Shown here: positions 17,149 through 26,019 of the stretch, in pieces | How positions within the stretch are numbered: position 1 is the first letter of the stretch | How the letters are laid out: the number at the start of each line of letters is the position of its first letter | Origin: DASZHJ01 sp035604335 | Lineage (GTDB): Bacteria > Pseudomonadota > Alphaproteobacteria > ATCC43930 > CGMCC-115725 | Length of the DNA: 64,000 bases | NCBI GenBank assembly: GCA_035604335.1 | Contig: DATNIT010000295.1 | Span: forward strand, 1 to 64,000 | Direction of reading: 5' to 3' | Translations under genes and position numbers: made by a program | Notes under the pieces: generated by a model | Told to the model about the DNA's origin: nothing | Databases searched by the model: none | What the model saw: only the letters and a program-made list of their open reading frames with translations

Positions 17149-17304
17149 TCACCGCGATAGCGGAATCACCGGACCGCAGCGCCGCGCGCCGCCGGCGCTC
17201 AGGCAGTCCTGCTGCTTGTTGAAATCGTGGAATTCGATCAGCAGCTCGCTCAGGGCGATCGTGGCGAGGATCGCGATGATGATCAGGAGATAGCGCGACG
17301 TCAT
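17149..17304 (-). CDS. Small single-pass membrane protein (51 aa)
   Basis: The short ORF encodes MTSRYLLIIIAILATIALSE, then LLIEFHDFNKQQDCLSAGGA and RRCGPVIPLSR. One membrane helix (residues 5-23) is followed by a soluble tail with two cysteines (C34, C43) in a CLSAGGARRC arrangement. This resembles small conserved alphaproteobacterial inner-membrane proteins with a periplasmic Cys pair. No strong ribosome site is visible, which lowers confidence. It fills the gap between tetR and hrpB. Function is unknown. Confidence 0.5.
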   Translation of the reverse strand: MTSRYLLIIIAILATIALSELLIEFHDFNKQQDCLSAGGARRCGPVIPLSR

Positions 17305-17391
17305 GGACGCGCACGCTAGCGGCCTCGGCGGGTCCGCACAAGCGGTTGCCCGCGGTTGCGCCGCCGGTCCGATCCGCTAGGGTGCCGGCGC

Positions 17392-19926
17392 ATGGCCTCA
17401 CTGGACCTTGCCTCCTGGCAATCGCGGCTGCCGGTCGCGGAAGCGGTGCCCCGCGTTGCCGCCGCCTTGGCCGAGCGCGGCGGCGCGGTGCTGGAGGCCC
17501 CTCCGGGCGCCGGCAAGACCACCTTGGTGCCGCTGCTGTTGCTCGAGGCTCCGTGGCTGGAGCGCGGGCGCATCGTCATGCTCGAGCCGAGGCGACTCGC
17601 CGCCCGCGCCGCCGCGCGGCGTATGGCGACGATGCTCGGCGAGCGCGTCGGCGAGACGGTGGGCTACCGCACGCGGCTCGATACCAAAGTGGGACCGAGC
17701 ACGCGCCTCGAAGTCGTGACCGAGGGAATCCTGGTTCGGACCCTGCAAGCGGACGCGGCGCTGGACGGGACCGGCCTGGTCATCTTCGACGAGTTTCACG
17801 AGCGATCCCTCGACGGCGATCTTGGCCTCGCGTTGACCCTCGAGACGCGCCGCGTGCTGCGCCCGGATCTGCGCCTCCTCGTGATGTCGGCGACCCTCGA
17901 TGGCGCGGGCGTCGCGGACCTTCTCGGCGGCGCGCCGGTGATCTCCAGCCCAGGGCGCATGTACCCGGTAGAGACTCGCTACCTCGACCGGCCGCCCGCG
18001 GATCGGATCGAGGACGGCGTGGTGCGCGCGATCGAAAGCGCGCTCGGACGCGAGACCGGCAGCCTCTTGGTCTTCCTGCCCGGCGTGCGCGAGATCCGTC
18101 GGGTGGAGCGGCGGCTCCAGAAGCGGGATCTCGGCCCCGAGGTCCGGATAACGCCGCTCTATGGCGACCTCCCGCAAGCCGCGCAGGATGCCGCCATCGA
18201 GCCGCCGCCACCGGGCACACGCAAGGTGGTGCTGGCGACCTCGATCGCGGAGACCAGCCTCACCATCGACGGCGTTCGTGTCGTGGTCGACGGCGGCCTG
18301 ATGCGCCGCGCCCGCTTCGATCTGCGCACGGGCATGACCCGCCTGATCACCCAGCGCGTCTCCCAGGCGGCAGCGGATCAGCGCCGCGGCCGCGCGGGCC
18401 GTACCGAGCCCGGCATCTGCTATCGCCTGTGGCCCGAGCACGAGCAGGCCTTGCTCGCTCCGTTCACGCCGCCGGAGATCCTGGAGGCGGACCTGGCGCC
18501 GCTTACCCTCGAGCTCGCGCGCTGGGGCACGGTCGATCCGGCCTCGCTGTCGTGGCTGGATCCGCCGCCCGCCGCGGCCTACGCCCAGGCCCGCACCCTA
18601 CTCCGCGAGCTCGACGCGCTCGACCACGACGGTCGGTTGACCGCGCATGGCCGCGCGATGGCCTCGCTCGGCTTTCATCCTCGCCTCGCCCACATGATGC
18701 TGCGCGCGAGAGAGAGCGGCCATGGCGCGCTCGCCTGCGACGTGGCGGCGCTGCTCAGCGAGCGCGACATCCTGAGATCGAGCGGCGGCGCGCGGGATTG
18801 CGACCTGCGGCTCCGCCTCGAGCTGCTGCATGAGCGCGGTGCCGGCCGCCAGCTTCCCGCGGGGCTCGCGGTGGACCGCGGGAGCCTCGAGCGCGCGAAG
18901 GAGCAGGCTCGGAAATGGCGGCGCCAACTCGGCGTTGCCGACGATTCCGCCTCCCGAGCCGCCGCGGGCGGCGTCGTGGCGCTGGCCTATCCCGATCGGA
19001 TCGCCCAGCGTCGGGGCGCGACAGTGGGATCCTTCCGGTTGGCCGGCGGATCGGGCGCGCTGTTGAACCCCGCGGACCCGCTCGCCAGCGAGGACTTCCT
19101 GGCCGTCGCCGAGCTCGATGGCGACCCGCGCAACGCCCGCGTCTTTCTGGCCGCGCCGCTCGCGCGCGCGGATATCGAGACCCTCTTCGCAAGCCATATC
19201 GAGCGCGCGGATCTCGTCGCCTGGGAGTCGCGCGAGCAGGCGGTGTTGGCGCGGCGGCGGGAGCGCCTGGGCGCGTTGACGTTGCGTGACGATCCCCTGC
19301 CGGACCCGCCACCGGAAGCGATCCGCGCCGCAATGCTGGATGGGCTGCGCGAGCTCGGTCTCGACGCCCTGCCCTGGACGCGCGAGGCGACGATGCTTCG
19401 GGACCGCATCCGATTCGCCGGGCGCATCGAGGCCGGCGGTTGGCCCGAGCTCTCCGACGCCGCGCTCCTCGCCGGCCTCTCGGAGTGGCTCGGCCCCTTC
19501 CTCGACGGCGTCACGCGGCGAAGCCAGCTCGGCCATCTCGACCTCGCGGCCGCTCTGACGGCGATGCTGAGCTGGGAGCAGCGGCGGCGGCTCGACCAGC
19601 TCGCGCCCACGCACGTCGCGGTACCCAGCGGATCGCGGGTGCCGATCGATTACGGCGCCGGAGAAACGCCGGTCCTGGCGGTTCGGTTGCAGGAGCTATT
19701 CGGCCTGGGCGAAACGCCGGCGGTCGCCGGCGGGCGGGTGCCGCTGTTGCTGCACCTGCTGTCGCCGGCGGGACGGCCGCTTCAGGTCACGCGGGATCTC
19801 CGGGGCTTCTGGGCAACCAGCTACGCCGGCGTGCGCGCGGAAATGCGCGGCCGGTATCCGAAACACTCGTGGCCCGATGACCCCATGACCGCGCCGCCCA
19901 CCGCTCGGGCGAAACGCCGCCGCTGA
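17392..19926 (+). CDS. hrpB: ATP-dependent helicase HrpB
   Basis: The 844-residue DEAH/RHA-type helicase has Walker A GAGKTT (residues 39-44), motif II as DEFH at 133-136, SAT at 166-168, the motif V region ATSIAETSLTIDGV and motif VI QRRGRAGR. The C-terminal HrpB domain is complete, ending in PKHSWPDDPMTAPP, the conserved end of the family. Usual length is 810-850. The ATG at 17392 gives MASLDLASWQSRLPVAEAVP, a normal HrpB N-terminus. It is a cytoplasmic RNA/DNA helicase of poorly known role and stands alone in the region. Confidence 0.92.
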   Translation: MASLDLASWQSRLPVAEAVPRVAAALAERGGAVLEAPPGAGKTTLVPLLLLEAPWLERGRIVMLEPRRLAARAAARRMATMLGERVGETVGYRTRLDTKVGPSTRLEVVTEGILVRTLQADAALDGTGLVIFDEFHERSLDGDLGLALTLETRRVLRPDLRLLVMSATLDGAGVADLLGGAPVISSPGRMYPVETRYLDRPPADRIEDGVVRAIESALGRETGSLLVFLPGVREIRRVERRLQKRDLGPEVRITPLYGDLPQAAQDAAIEPPPPGTRKVVLATSIAETSLTIDGVRVVVDGGLMRRARFDLRTGMTRLITQRVSQAAADQRRGRAGRTEPGICYRLWPEHEQALLAPFTPPEILEADLAPLTLELARWGTVDPASLSWLDPPPAAAYAQARTLLRELDALDHDGRLTAHGRAMASLGFHPRLAHMMLRARESGHGALACDVAALLSERDILRSSGGARDCDLRLRLELLHERGAGRQLPAGLAVDRGSLERAKEQARKWRRQLGVADDSASRAAAGGVVALAYPDRIAQRRGATVGSFRLAGGSGALLNPADPLASEDFLAVAELDGDPRNARVFLAAPLARADIETLFASHIERADLVAWESREQAVLARRRERLGALTLRDDPLPDPPPEAIRAAMLDGLRELGLDALPWTREATMLRDRIRFAGRIEAGGWPELSDAALLAGLSEWLGPFLDGVTRRSQLGHLDLAAALTAMLSWEQRRRLDQLAPTHVAVPSGSRVPIDYGAGETPVLAVRLQELFGLGETPAVAGGRVPLLLHLLSPAGRPLQVTRDLRGFWATSYAGVRAEMRGRYPKHSWPDDPMTAPPTARAKRRR

Positions 19927-19942
19927 GACCGTAAGAGAAAGA

Positions 19943-20018
19943 GCCCGCGAGGCCGGCTCTGGCGCATGACCCTGCTCGCCCCCCAACGCGAGCGGGAGCC
20001 GCCGCCGGCCTCGCGGGC
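19943..20018. terminator. Long-loop inverted repeat between convergent genes
   Basis: GCCCGCGAGGCCGG at 19943-19956 is perfectly complementary to CCGGCCTCGCGGGC at 20005-20018. It lies between the 3' ends of hrpB and the Met/Lys-rich secreted protein. The 48-base loop makes it a weak classical terminator, but the placement suggests a bidirectional one. Confidence 0.4.
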
Positions 20019-20035
20019 GAAACGTCCGCTCCGAC

Positions 20036-20317
20036 CTACGACGTGGTCGTCTTCTTCTTGCTCGACTTCTTCATCATGGGCTTGCTTGCGCTCGCCTTGC
20101 TCGTGCCTTTCGCCAAGCAGTCCGCCATCGCGGCCGACTGCCAGGCGTAGTCGTAGCAGCCCATCTTGTGCGACGACTTCTTCATCATCGGCTTCTTCAT
20201 GGTCATCGGCTTCGCCGCTGGTGCGGTCGAGGCTTGCGCATAAGCGGCCGGCGCCGGCAGTACCAACGCACCCGCGATCACCGCGGCCACGGCCACCGTC
20301 CACACCTTCGCCAACAT
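20036..20317 (-). CDS. Small secreted Met/Lys-rich protein with KPMMKKSS repeats
   Basis: The 93-residue precursor has a clear Sec signal (MLAKVWTVAVAAVIAGALVL, cleavage after AYA near residue 29). The mature part holds two copies of KPMMKKSS (about residues 47 and 83) plus KPMTMKK, flanking a central CYDYAWQSAAMADCLAKG with two cysteines. The tail is highly basic. Small alphaproteobacterial periplasmic proteins of this sort are common but unnamed. The ATG at 20315-20317 follows GGAGTAGG, preferred to the longer ORF. Metal or polyanion binding is only a guess from composition. Confidence 0.7.
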   Translation of the reverse strand: MLAKVWTVAVAAVIAGALVLPAPAAYAQASTAPAAKPMTMKKPMMKKSSHKMGCYDYAWQSAAMADCLAKGTSKASASKPMMKKSSKKKTTTS

Positions 20318-20545
20318 TTTTCCTACTCCTCTTCCTGGGATTGAACGCAAATGACCACTGATAATGTCGGCAGACCCAAGGCCATGCAATCCGCCCACGG
20401 AGAAAAGCTGCGAGTGTTGCGAAAATGTCGATGCCCGGCCGGCAAGGAGAACTTGCAGACAAACCAACGCTTTATGAAGACGGTTCGCGCGGCGCGGGAG
20501 TTGATGCTCGGAGGGGTCTGGCGCGCGCCCGCTGGAGCCCATGAC

Positions 20546-21712
20546 TCACGCGCGGCCCGGCCGCTCGGAGCCCCAGAAGCGGGCGACCAGCGCCGCCATC
20601 GCCAGCAGCACCAGAATCACCAAGGCGACGCATCCCGGCCAGCCGGCATGCGCCCAGACCAGGGCCGGCGCCGTGGCGCCCGCGCTGCCGCCCAGGTAGT
20701 AACAAGTCACATAGAGACCAAGCGCCGACGAGCGCGCCCCGGCCGCGCGCTGCGCCAGCAAGCCGGTGGCGGCGGCCTGGCAGGCAAAACCGCTCACCGA
20801 GCTGATCGCGAGCCCCGCGATGATGGCGGGTAGCCAGGGAACCAGGGTGATCAGCAATCCCCCGCACCAACCGATGACCGCCCAGATCACCAGCGCGCGA
20901 CGCCCGATCCGCTGGATCCACCGGCCGGTCCGAGGCGTCACGACCACCGCGAGCAGGTAGACCACGAAGATCGAGCCGAGGGCCGACGCCGAGAGCTCGA
21001 AGGGCGGCGCGGCCAGATAGAAGTTCACATAAGTGAATGCCGCCACGAACGAGAACAGCACGCCGAACCCCAAGACGAAGGTCGCAACGATGGGCGGGTT
21101 GAAAAAATGCCCGAGCATCAGCCGGGCGGAGTGGCCGAGCCCTTCCGCGCGCACGAATTGCCGCTCCCGCGGCAGCGCCAGGCCGACATGAATGGCGGCG
21201 AGTCCGGTGATCGCGGCATAGCCCCAGAACGCCGCGCGCCAGCCGCCGTGATCCGCGATGATCCCGGACAGGAACCGGCCCAGAAAGCCGCCGAGCCCGC
21301 CCGCTGCGATGTAAGAGGCGGTCGCGCCGGCGATCTCGTCGGGCGGCCATTCGTCGCCGATATAGGCGATGGTCACCGCGAAGATCGGCGGCAGCAGCAG
21401 ACCCTGCACGAACCGCCACAGGACGAGCTCGCCGATCGAACTGCTGAGCGCAATCAGGATGGTCGGGATCACCATCAGCGCCATGGCGCCCGCGATGATC
21501 CGCTTTCGCCCGACGACGTCCGCGACCAAACCGACGAACGGCGCACCGAGCGCGACCGCCAAGGTCGTGGCGCCGATGGTGAGGCTGACCGCCGCGGGAC
21601 TGGCGTCGAAATCGCGTGCGAAGAGCGGCAATAGTGGCTGCGTCGCGTAGAGATTGATGAAGGTGCAGAGCCCCGTGAGAGCGATCGCGAGACGACGGGG
21701 GTCGGTGAGCAT
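20546..21712 (-). CDS. MFS transporter (YnfM-like)
   Basis: The 388-residue protein has twelve predicted hydrophobic segments and the MFS motif A-like GLVADVVGRKRIIAG after TM2. The start LTGLCTFINLYATQPLLPLF is typical of the YnfM/arabinose-efflux-like group of drug/metabolite exporters. The ATG at 21710-21712 is chosen because the ORF further upstream is antisense to the amidohydrolase. It is transcribed divergently from that gene, with a 189-base shared promoter region, so it may export a related compound. The substrate is unknown. Confidence 0.8.
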   Translation of the reverse strand: MLTDPRRLAIALTGLCTFINLYATQPLLPLFARDFDASPAAVSLTIGATTLAVALGAPFVGLVADVVGRKRIIAGAMALMVIPTILIALSSSIGELVLWRFVQGLLLPPIFAVTIAYIGDEWPPDEIAGATASYIAAGGLGGFLGRFLSGIIADHGGWRAAFWGYAAITGLAAIHVGLALPRERQFVRAEGLGHSARLMLGHFFNPPIVATFVLGFGVLFSFVAAFTYVNFYLAAPPFELSASALGSIFVVYLLAVVVTPRTGRWIQRIGRRALVIWAVIGWCGGLLITLVPWLPAIIAGLAISSVSGFACQAAATGLLAQRAAGARSSALGLYVTCYYLGGSAGATAPALVWAHAGWPGCVALVILVLLAMAALVARFWGSERPGRA

Positions 21713-21901
21713 CGAGCGCTTTGGGGCCTCTTCGTGACTTGCGACGTCGCCGCAGCGGGCCGCGAGACTGTAAGCGCGGTGCGGCCGAGCCGCCACCGCG
21801 CTTTGGCGGGGCTGTTCTGCGCGCCCGCCCGGTTGACTCGACCGCGGTCGACGCACCATAGAATTGGGCGCGGGATCGGGGCGAAGCCATGAGGAGACCG
21901 G

Positions 21902-23143
21902 ATGGATCTCGTGCTGCGCAATGCCACGCTGATGGGCGGCGGCGCCGAGGGACCGCAGGACGTCGGCGTGCTCGGCGGCAAAATCGTCGAGATCGCACCG
22001 AAGATCGCGGCGCGTGGCCGCGAGGAGCTCGACCTCGCCGGTCGGTTGCTCACGCCGGGACTGGTGGAGTCCCACATCCATCTCGATAAGTCCCGGATCG
22101 TCGACCGTTGCGCGCCCGAGGCGGGCCGCAATGCCGCCAATGCGGTGAAGCGCGTCCAGGAGGCAAAGCGCGGCTTCACCGTCGACGATGTTTATGCGCG
22201 CGCCAAGGCCACTCTGGAGTTGGCGATTCTCCAGGGCACCACGCGCATGCGCACCCACGTCGAGGTCGATCCCAGCGGCGGTCTCATCGGGCTCGAGGCC
22301 ATCCAGGCGCTCGCCGAGGACTACCGCTGGGCGATCGATCTCGAGATTTGCGTCTTCCTCCAGGAGGGCATGACCGGCGTCGACGGTGCCGAAGAGCTGC
22401 TGGTCCGGGCGATCGAGCGCGGCGATCACATCACCTCCGTCGGCGGCGCGCCCGGATACGACGTCGACCATATGAAGCAGATCGCCCGCGTCTTCGAGCT
22501 CGCGCGGTATCACGATCTCGACGTCGACCTGCATCTCGATTTCGGCAACACGCCGGAGGCCATGGATATCCACGGCGTGATCGAGTTGACCGAGCACCAC
22601 CGGTACGGTGGGCGCGTCAATGTCGGCCACGTGACCAAGCTTTCGACGCTGCCGCCGGAGCGCCAGGCGCCGATCGCGCGCCGGCTCGCCGACACCGGCG
22701 TCGCCGTCACCGTGCTGCCCGCGACGGACCTGTTTCTCATGGGCCGCGACCAGAGCTACGATGTCCGCCGCGGCATCGTCGACGTCAACGCCTACGACCG
22801 CCTGGGCGTCGCCTGCTCCATCGCCAACAACAACATCCTCAATCCCTTCACGCCCTTCGGTGACTGCTCGCTGATCCGGATGGCGAACCTGCACGCGAAC
22901 ACGCTGCAGGTGAGCAGCCTCAACGATCTTCGGGCGTGCTTCGAGATGGTGTCGAGCGACGCCGCGCGCATCTTGAACCTCGAAGACTACGGCCTCGCCG
23001 TCGGTAACCCCGCGGATTTTGCCGTGCTCGACGCCAAGAGCGAGGCGGAGGCCGTGGCCGTCGTGGCACCCGTGCTCTATGCGTTCAAACGAGGCCGGCG
23101 CACCGTGACGCGCCTGCCTCCCGATCTGAACCGGCCGGCGTGA
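21902..23143 (+). CDS. Amidohydrolase, cytosine deaminase/AtzC-like
   Basis: The 413-residue metal-dependent amidohydrolase has the metal motif HIHLDK (H58, H60), a second-shell HVEVDPSGG, the catalytic-region DLHLDFGN and VGHVTKLS with the third His. These match the cytosine deaminase and N-isopropylammelide hydrolase group. In E. coli CodA the metal-binding Asp lies in a GHDDV context; here the aligned stretch reads ANNNILNPFTPFGD, so Asn appears to replace Asp. The enzyme probably hydrolyses a cyclic amine or amide. It is followed 16 bases later by an MFS transporter and then hutI, suggesting a heterocycle catabolic cluster. Confidence 0.78.
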   Translation: MDLVLRNATLMGGGAEGPQDVGVLGGKIVEIAPKIAARGREELDLAGRLLTPGLVESHIHLDKSRIVDRCAPEAGRNAANAVKRVQEAKRGFTVDDVYARAKATLELAILQGTTRMRTHVEVDPSGGLIGLEAIQALAEDYRWAIDLEICVFLQEGMTGVDGAEELLVRAIERGDHITSVGGAPGYDVDHMKQIARVFELARYHDLDVDLHLDFGNTPEAMDIHGVIELTEHHRYGGRVNVGHVTKLSTLPPERQAPIARRLADTGVAVTVLPATDLFLMGRDQSYDVRRGIVDVNAYDRLGVACSIANNNILNPFTPFGDCSLIRMANLHANTLQVSSLNDLRACFEMVSSDAARILNLEDYGLAVGNPADFAVLDAKSEAEAVAVVAPVLYAFKRGRRTVTRLPPDLNRPA

Positions 23144-23159
23144 GCGTAGTATCGCAGGC

Positions 23160-24605
23160 ATGATCGAGTCCGAGGACCAGCGTGTCCTGAAACCGACCTA
23201 CCGCGTGATCGCCGAGCCGAGACTGCGGTACCTGATTCCGTTGGTGATCGCGTGCGGATTCTTCATGGAGAACCTGGACTCGACCATCCTCGCGACATCG
23301 ATCCCGCAGATGGCGGCGAGTCTCGGCGAGAACCCGCTCCGCCTCAACGTCGCGATCACCAGTTACCTGCTGAGCCTGGCGGTGTTCATCCCGATCAGCG
23401 GCTGGGTGGCCGACCGGTTTGGCGCCCGCAGCGTGTTCTGCACGGCGATCGGCGTGTTCACCTTCGGCTCGGCGCTCTGCGGGCTCGCGACGTCGCTCCC
23501 GATGCTGGTGCTGACCCGCATCCTGCAAGGGCTCGGCGGCGCGATGATGACCCCCGTGGGCCGGCTCATCATGCTGCGCTCGTTTCCGAAGAGCGAGCTC
23601 GTCACCGCCATGAGCTACGTGACGTTGCCCGCCCTGGTGGGGCCGGCGATCGGGCCGCTGGTGGGCGGGTTCCTCACCACCTATATGAACTGGCGCTGGA
23701 TTTTCTACATCAACATACCCATCGGTCTCCTCGGTATCGCGCTCGCCTACCGCTTCGCCGAGAATTTCCGATCCTCCGCGGTGAGCCGGTTCGATTTCGT
23801 GGGCTTCGCGCTCTGCGGCATCGGTCTCGCCGCCGCGGAGCTCGCGCTCGAGAATGCCGGTCGACGGGCGATCCCCGGCGCGGCCGAGGCCGCGATCGTG
23901 GCGGTATCGGCGCTGAGCCTCGCCGCCTATGTCTATTACGCGCGCCGCGCACCCGATCCCGCGGTCGACCTTACGCTGTTCCGGGTCAAGACTTTCCGGA
24001 TCGCCGTGATCGGCGGCGGCATCTGTCGCACCGGCCTCGGCGCCATCCCGTTCCTGCTGCCGCTCATGCTGCAGGTGCCGTTCGGCCTCAGCGCCTTCCA
24101 GTCGGGCAGCCTCACCTTCGTGTTGGCGATCGGCTCCATGGTGATGAAGTCGACCTCGCCGCCGCTGCTCCGCGCCTTCGGATTCCGCACGCTGCTGCTC
24201 GGCAACGCGGCGCTGGTGGGATTGCTGACCATGGCGCTGGCACTCGTGCGCGCCGAGACGCCGCACTGGCTGCTCATCGTGGGGCTTCTGGTGTTCGGCT
24301 TCTTCCGCTCGCTGCAATTCACCTGCATGAACACGCTCGCCTATTCCGATCTCACCGACACCACGATCAGCAAGGGCAGCAGCATTGCGAGCGTCGGCCA
24401 GCAGCTCTCGCAGAGCTTCGGCGTGGCGATCGGCGCCACAATCCTGGCGGTGCTGACCGGCAACACCGGGACCCCCAGCATTGGGGAGTTCACGCCCGCC
24501 TTCATCGCCGTCGGACTGCTGCCGCTGATCTCCATCGCGTTCTTCGTGCGGCTTTCGGCCGAGGACGGCAGTCAAGTGAGCGGCCACCACCCCGCCAAGA
24601 CCTGA
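23160..24605 (+). CDS. MFS transporter, DHA2 (14-TM) family
   Basis: The 481-residue protein has about 14 hydrophobic segments. The early FFMENLDSTILATSIPQMAA and the GWVADRFGARSVFCTAIGVF motif A are characteristic of EmrB/QacA-type drug:H+ antiporters. It lies between the amidohydrolase and hutI genes with short gaps (16 and 11 bases), so it is probably in one operon and may move a heterocyclic compound. It could be either uptake or export. Confidence 0.8.
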   Translation: MIESEDQRVLKPTYRVIAEPRLRYLIPLVIACGFFMENLDSTILATSIPQMAASLGENPLRLNVAITSYLLSLAVFIPISGWVADRFGARSVFCTAIGVFTFGSALCGLATSLPMLVLTRILQGLGGAMMTPVGRLIMLRSFPKSELVTAMSYVTLPALVGPAIGPLVGGFLTTYMNWRWIFYINIPIGLLGIALAYRFAENFRSSAVSRFDFVGFALCGIGLAAAELALENAGRRAIPGAAEAAIVAVSALSLAAYVYYARRAPDPAVDLTLFRVKTFRIAVIGGGICRTGLGAIPFLLPLMLQVPFGLSAFQSGSLTFVLAIGSMVMKSTSPPLLRAFGFRTLLLGNAALVGLLTMALALVRAETPHWLLIVGLLVFGFFRSLQFTCMNTLAYSDLTDTTISKGSSIASVGQQLSQSFGVAIGATILAVLTGNTGTPSIGEFTPAFIAVGLLPLISIAFFVRLSAEDGSQVSGHHPAKT

Positions 24606-24616
24606 GAGGCAAGGCC

Positions 24617-25849
24617 ATGACCGCCCAATCCTGGGACCACGTCTGGACCAACGCACGGCTCGTCACCATGGCCGAGACCGGCGCACCCTATGGACTCATC
24701 GAGGCTGGTGCGCTGGCCGTTGCGGGCGACCGGATCGCCTGGATCGGATCCATGTCCGCCCTCGCCCAGCAACCCGCGGCTGCCGGCGCAACCGTGCACG
24801 ATGCCAAGGGCCGCTGCATCACGCCGGGGCTCATCGACTGCCACACCCATCTGGTCTATGGCGGCAGCCGCGCGCGGGAATTCGAGCGCCGGCTCGAGGG
24901 CGCGACCTACGAGGAGATCGCCCGCGCCGGCGGTGGCATCCGCGCCACGGTCGCGGCGACGCGCGCGCTCTCCGAGGACGCGCTCTACGCGGCCTCGCGC
25001 CCGCGTCTGGAGGCGCTGCTCGCCGAGGGAGTCACCACCGTCGAGATCAAGTCGGGCTATGGTCTCGACACCGCGTCCGAGGCAAAGAGCCTGCGCGTGG
25101 CGCGGCGCCTCGGCCGCGACCTACCGGTGACCGTGGCGGCGACGTTCCTGGGCGCTCACGCCCTGCCGCCGGAATACGCGGACAGATCCGACGCCTTCAT
25201 CGATCTCGTCGTGGACGACATGCTGCCCGCGGTCGCGCGCGAAGGCCTGGCTGACGCGGTCGACGCGTTCTGCGAGGGGATCGGCTTCACGCCGGCGCAG
25301 GTCGAGCGGGTCTTCCAGGCCGCCCGCAGGCTGGGCTTGCCGGTGAAGCTGCACGCGGAGCAGCTGAGCAATCTCGGCGGCGCCGCGCTCGCCGCCCGCT
25401 ACAGCGCGCTCTCCGCGGATCATCTCGAATACATCGACGAGGTCGGCGTGCGGGCGATGGCGGCTGCCGGCACGGTCGCGGTGCTGCTGCCCGGCGCCTT
25501 CTATTTCCTGCGCGAGAAGCAGCTGCCGCCCGTCGATCTTTTCCGCCAGCACGGCGTACCCATCGCGCTCTCGACCGACTGCAACCCCGGCACCTCGCCG
25601 GTGACCTCCCTGCTGCTGATGCTCAACATGGCCTGCACGCTCTTCCGCATGACGCCGGAGCAGGCGCTCGCCGGCGTCACCCGCAACGCCGCCCGCGCCC
25701 TCGGCCATGCGAATCGCGGCACGCTCGAGGCCGGCAAGCAGGCCGATTTCGTGGTCTGGGACGTCGAGGAGCCGGCGGAGCTGGCCTACCGGTTCGGGTT
25801 CAATCCCGCGGTCGAGATCGTGAAGACGGGGGTCACGCGCCGCGCCTGA
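24617..25849 (+). CDS. hutI: Imidazolonepropionase
   Basis: The 410-residue enzyme has metal ligands in DCHTHLVYGGSRA, the substrate-binding ATYEEIARAGGGI and the LHAEQLSNLGG and ALSTDCNPGTSP motifs of HutI. It opens imidazolonepropionate to formiminoglutamate in histidine degradation. GAGAGGCAAGGCC precedes the ATG at 24617. The other hut genes (hutH, hutU, hutG) are absent from the window. Its neighbours, an amidohydrolase and an MFS carrier, suggest either a split hut pathway or use on another imidazolone. Confidence 0.88.
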   Translation: MTAQSWDHVWTNARLVTMAETGAPYGLIEAGALAVAGDRIAWIGSMSALAQQPAAAGATVHDAKGRCITPGLIDCHTHLVYGGSRAREFERRLEGATYEEIARAGGGIRATVAATRALSEDALYAASRPRLEALLAEGVTTVEIKSGYGLDTASEAKSLRVARRLGRDLPVTVAATFLGAHALPPEYADRSDAFIDLVVDDMLPAVAREGLADAVDAFCEGIGFTPAQVERVFQAARRLGLPVKLHAEQLSNLGGAALAARYSALSADHLEYIDEVGVRAMAAAGTVAVLLPGAFYFLREKQLPPVDLFRQHGVPIALSTDCNPGTSPVTSLLLMLNMACTLFRMTPEQALAGVTRNAARALGHANRGTLEAGKQADFVVWDVEEPAELAYRFGFNPAVEIVKTGVTRRA

Positions 25850-25858
25850 TAGGCAGCG

Positions 25859-25968
25859 TGCGTCCGTCGACGCGCTCGCCCTCGGCTCGCTTGCTCAGGA
25901 CGAGGATTTTCTTTTTGCCATTCTCATCGCCCCTCATCCTGAGCAAGCGAAGCGCGTCGAAGGACGCA
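25859..25968. repeat. Intergenic inverted repeat, family B (copy 1)
   Basis: The arm GCGTCCGTCGACGCGCTCGC...TTGCTCAGGACGAGG (25859-25904) faces CCTCATCCTGAGCAAGCGAA...GTCGAAGGACGC (25931-25968), separated by an AT-rich spacer. The same pair occurs near 41700 and 45818. It follows hutI and may fold into a long cruciform or terminator. Confidence 0.65.
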
Positions 25969-26019
25969 ATGCCAGATGGGCGCTTGCTTGCCCACGAACG
26001 GCGGCAGTAGCTTCCCCGG

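Noticed and set aside
20546..23161. An 871-residue minus-strand ORF covering the MFS gene and the amidohydrolase
   Set aside because: Only the part from 21712 downwards has MFS features; the upstream half is antisense to the amidohydrolase.
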